The notes under the pieces are model-generated. The model saw only the letters and a program-made list of their open reading frames with translations, was not told where the DNA came from and searched no databases. A DNA stretch of 5,432 bases from Oscillospiraceae bacterium (GTDB lineage: Bacteria; Bacillota; Clostridia; Oscillospirales; Ruminococcaceae), in contig JAFPYQ010000027.1 in the NCBI GenBank assembly GCA_017394475.1, forward strand, positions 1-5,432, in the 5' to 3' direction. The position numbers were made by a program, and so were the translations under genes. Every line of letters begins with the position of its first letter. The stretch's first letter is position 1. Positions 3,914 through 5,432 of the stretch are shown one piece after another.

Positions 3914-5432
3914 TCAGAATTCTGCCTCGATGATCTTTTCTCCGTTGCTGTTGAACATACGGAAGGTATATTTCCCGTTTTTGCGCTCAACAGTCCTTGT
4001 GAAAAGATAGGGCTGATCCGTCTCATCCGCCGGATATTCAAAGTATTCTTCCTTGCCGGGACCTTTTACTTTCAGCCCCTTTATGTGCCAGTCGGTGTCA
4101 TCATAGTCATATTCAACGGATATGCTCTGTAATTTTCCGTTTTCCTCAAATGATACGTCTGATGTGGTGCTGATAAAGAAATCTTCACCGCTGCTGACAT
4201 ATTTTTCATTGAAAAGCCCCGGTACCTCACTGAAAAGTATCGTTATATCCTGTGTTCCCTCGGCATAGGAGCCAAGTTCGTAGGTATTTGAAAAGAAGGT
4301 GATGCCGTCGGGAGTGAAAATGAAATTCATGGCCGTTTTTTCATAGGTTGTGCCGTCTGAGAAAGTCCCTGTGCCGCCCTGCAGTTCATCACCGTAGGTT
4401 TCAATGAGCAGTTTTCTGCCGTTTTGTGCACTGTCAAAGCCCATGAGCCCGGGGTAATCCTTTTCCAGCTTTTCTCCCAGTATATCGATGAGTTTCGGGA
4501 TATCCGCACATACATCGGAAAGGGTGAGCTCCTGACCGCTTGCGGCATCAAAGTTCACTCCTGTGGTGATATGCCATCCGTGAGCGCCGCCGCTGTACCC
4601 TTCTTCACTGTGGGAAAGACTGAATATCTTTTCGTCCGAACGCGTCACGTTGTAATTCACATTGCAGGAATAGATCATGGCGTATTCCCCTGTGAACCTG
4701 TCGGGGGATTCTTCATAATCCTCCTTTGCCATTGAGGATAATTCATCCGTTCTTTCCCTGAATGCCTCATAAGTCCTGTCCTTTTCATCTGTCACAGCCT
4801 TTGCAAGCTCCGGGAATACACCCTCATTATCCAGCACGATATATTCAAATGTCCCATTGAACAGCTCTGCTGCGTCATCATAGGACTTGACAGTCCCATG
4901 GTCTATGGTCTCGGTATGATAGATGGGGATAGTATTTTCCGCAGATGCAGAAGTATTTTCTCCGGGATACTTTCCACCGATGCTGCCCCATGCCAGGACT
5001 GTGTAGTTCTTCTGCATCAAAGGAAGGAGCTTTTCTTCATCAAGAGTACTGAGAACGCCGTTCACATTACCGCCGGGGAGCTCATCATAGACAGTATCCT
5101 CTTTCAGTGCAAACACATACACATTATATCTGTGCACTCCATCGGGAGGATACGGCCCAATGTACAGCCCCTTGCTGCCGTCCTCTGCACGCGCTGTGGG
5201 TATCTCCCCCGCTGTGAGCTTTGTGTCTGTTGTGACTGCCTTCATATGTATATAGTGACCGCCGTCGGGATCGACCATATACACTGCATAGCAGGATGCA
5301 TCGGAAACACTTTCCCAGCTGAGCTCCGGGGATATATCCTCTCCTTTGTCGTGGGATATGCGCACATCCCAGAAATCATCGTTAAGGTTCGGGCTTGAAA
5401 CAGTGATCTGTGAAGTCTCACTTTCGTTTACA
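3914..5432 (-). CDS. PEBP/YbhB-like domain fused to RsiV-like (DUF4163/DUF3298) domain, 5' end cut off
   Basis: The frame is open from the right edge to the TGA-type stop region at 3914, giving 505 visible residues (numbered from codon 5431-5429). A GTG at 5365 could be mistaken for the start, but the codons above it (ITVSSPNLNDDFWDV) already match the first strand of a PEBP domain, so the true start lies outside. The PEBP/YbhB-like domain spans about 8-156: SPELSW (34-39), DPDGGHYIH (54-62), GPYPPDGVHRY (92-102) and the closing LAWGSIGGKY (146-155). A DUF4163-like stretch follows, with SGGAHGWH (280-287) and the GQELTLSDV turn. DUF3298 follows with FIFTPDGITFF (370-380) and YELGSYAEGTQDITI (384-398), and a beta-rich tail closes the protein. 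RsiV-type domains act outside the cell (RsiV binds lysozyme), so export, perhaps as a lipoprotein, is likely; the low-complexity NESETSQ at the edge would suit a post-signal linker. The ligand is unknown. Confidence 0.86.
   Translation of the reverse strand, partial: VNESETSQITVSSPNLNDDFWDVRISHDKGEDISPELSWESVSDASCYAVYMVDPDGGHYIHMKAVTTDTKLTAGEIPTARAEDGSKGLYIGPYPPDGVHRYNVYVFALKEDTVYDELPGGNVNGVLSTLDEEKLLPLMQKNYTVLAWGSIGGKYPGENTSASAENTIPIYHTETIDHGTVKSYDDAAELFNGTFEYIVLDNEGVFPELAKAVTDEKDRTYEAFRERTDELSSMAKEDYEESPDRFTGEYAMIYSCNVNYNVTRSDEKIFSLSHSEEGYSGGAHGWHITTGVNFDAASGQELTLSDVCADIPKLIDILGEKLEKDYPGLMGFDSAQNGRKLLIETYGDELQGGTGTFSDGTTYEKTAMNFIFTPDGITFFSNTYELGSYAEGTQDITILFSEVPGLFNEKYVSSGEDFFISTTSDVSFEENGKLQSISVEYDYDDTDWHIKGLKVKGPGKEEYFEYPADETDQPYLFTRTVERKNGKYTFRMFNSNGEKIIEAEF

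Noticed and set aside
4898..5398. Plus-strand open frame of 166 codons
   Set aside because: It is antisense to the PEBP-like domain, and its Ile/Cys/His-rich composition is typical of a shadow frame.

Overview
The window looks like chromosomal DNA from an anaerobic member of the Bacillota, most likely a Ruminococcus-like member of the Oscillospiraceae. The reasons are moderate GC content, strong purine-rich Shine-Dalgarno (SD) sites, near-consensus sigma-A promoters, a clostripain-type lipoprotein, and an RsiV-like secreted domain. The genus is an inference from style and gene content, not from a marker gene. All five recognisable genes lie on the minus strand, so transcription runs from high to low coordinates. 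The two outermost genes are cut by the window edges.

In order of transcription: (1) 5432 to 3914, the 3' part of a probably exported protein that joins a PEBP/YbhB-like domain to an RsiV-like DUF4163/DUF3298 region; the gene runs off the right edge. (2) A 253-base gap holding a short open stretch that may be a gene remnant (3913-3763), followed by a MerR-type promoter/operator (3719-3689) with a 19-bp spacer and a dyad centred exactly in it. (3) 3660-2791, a creatininase-family metal amidohydrolase. (4) 2791-2054, a MerR/BmrR-type regulator with a GyrI-like ligand-binding domain, whose start codon overlaps the stop of the creatininase gene (TAATG). (5) An AT-rich gap with a near-perfect sigma-A promoter (1911-1884) and a leader of about 165 nt that can form alternative helices. 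(6) 1712-1032, a cytosolic zinc-ribbon plus PH-like-domain protein. (7) 988 to the left edge, a clostripain-family (peptidase C11) lipoprotein, probably co-transcribed with (6).

Two transcription units stand out. The creatininase/merR pair looks like a self-contained, autoregulated sensor-enzyme operon. The regulator probably twists its own overlong promoter into an active shape when its GyrI domain binds a small molecule, and that molecule could be a substrate or product of the amidohydrolase. The second unit links a zinc-ribbon/PH-like protein to a surface cysteine protease, behind a long leader. No mobile element, tRNA, rRNA or CRISPR array was seen, and no convincing intrinsic terminator was found in either intergenic gap.
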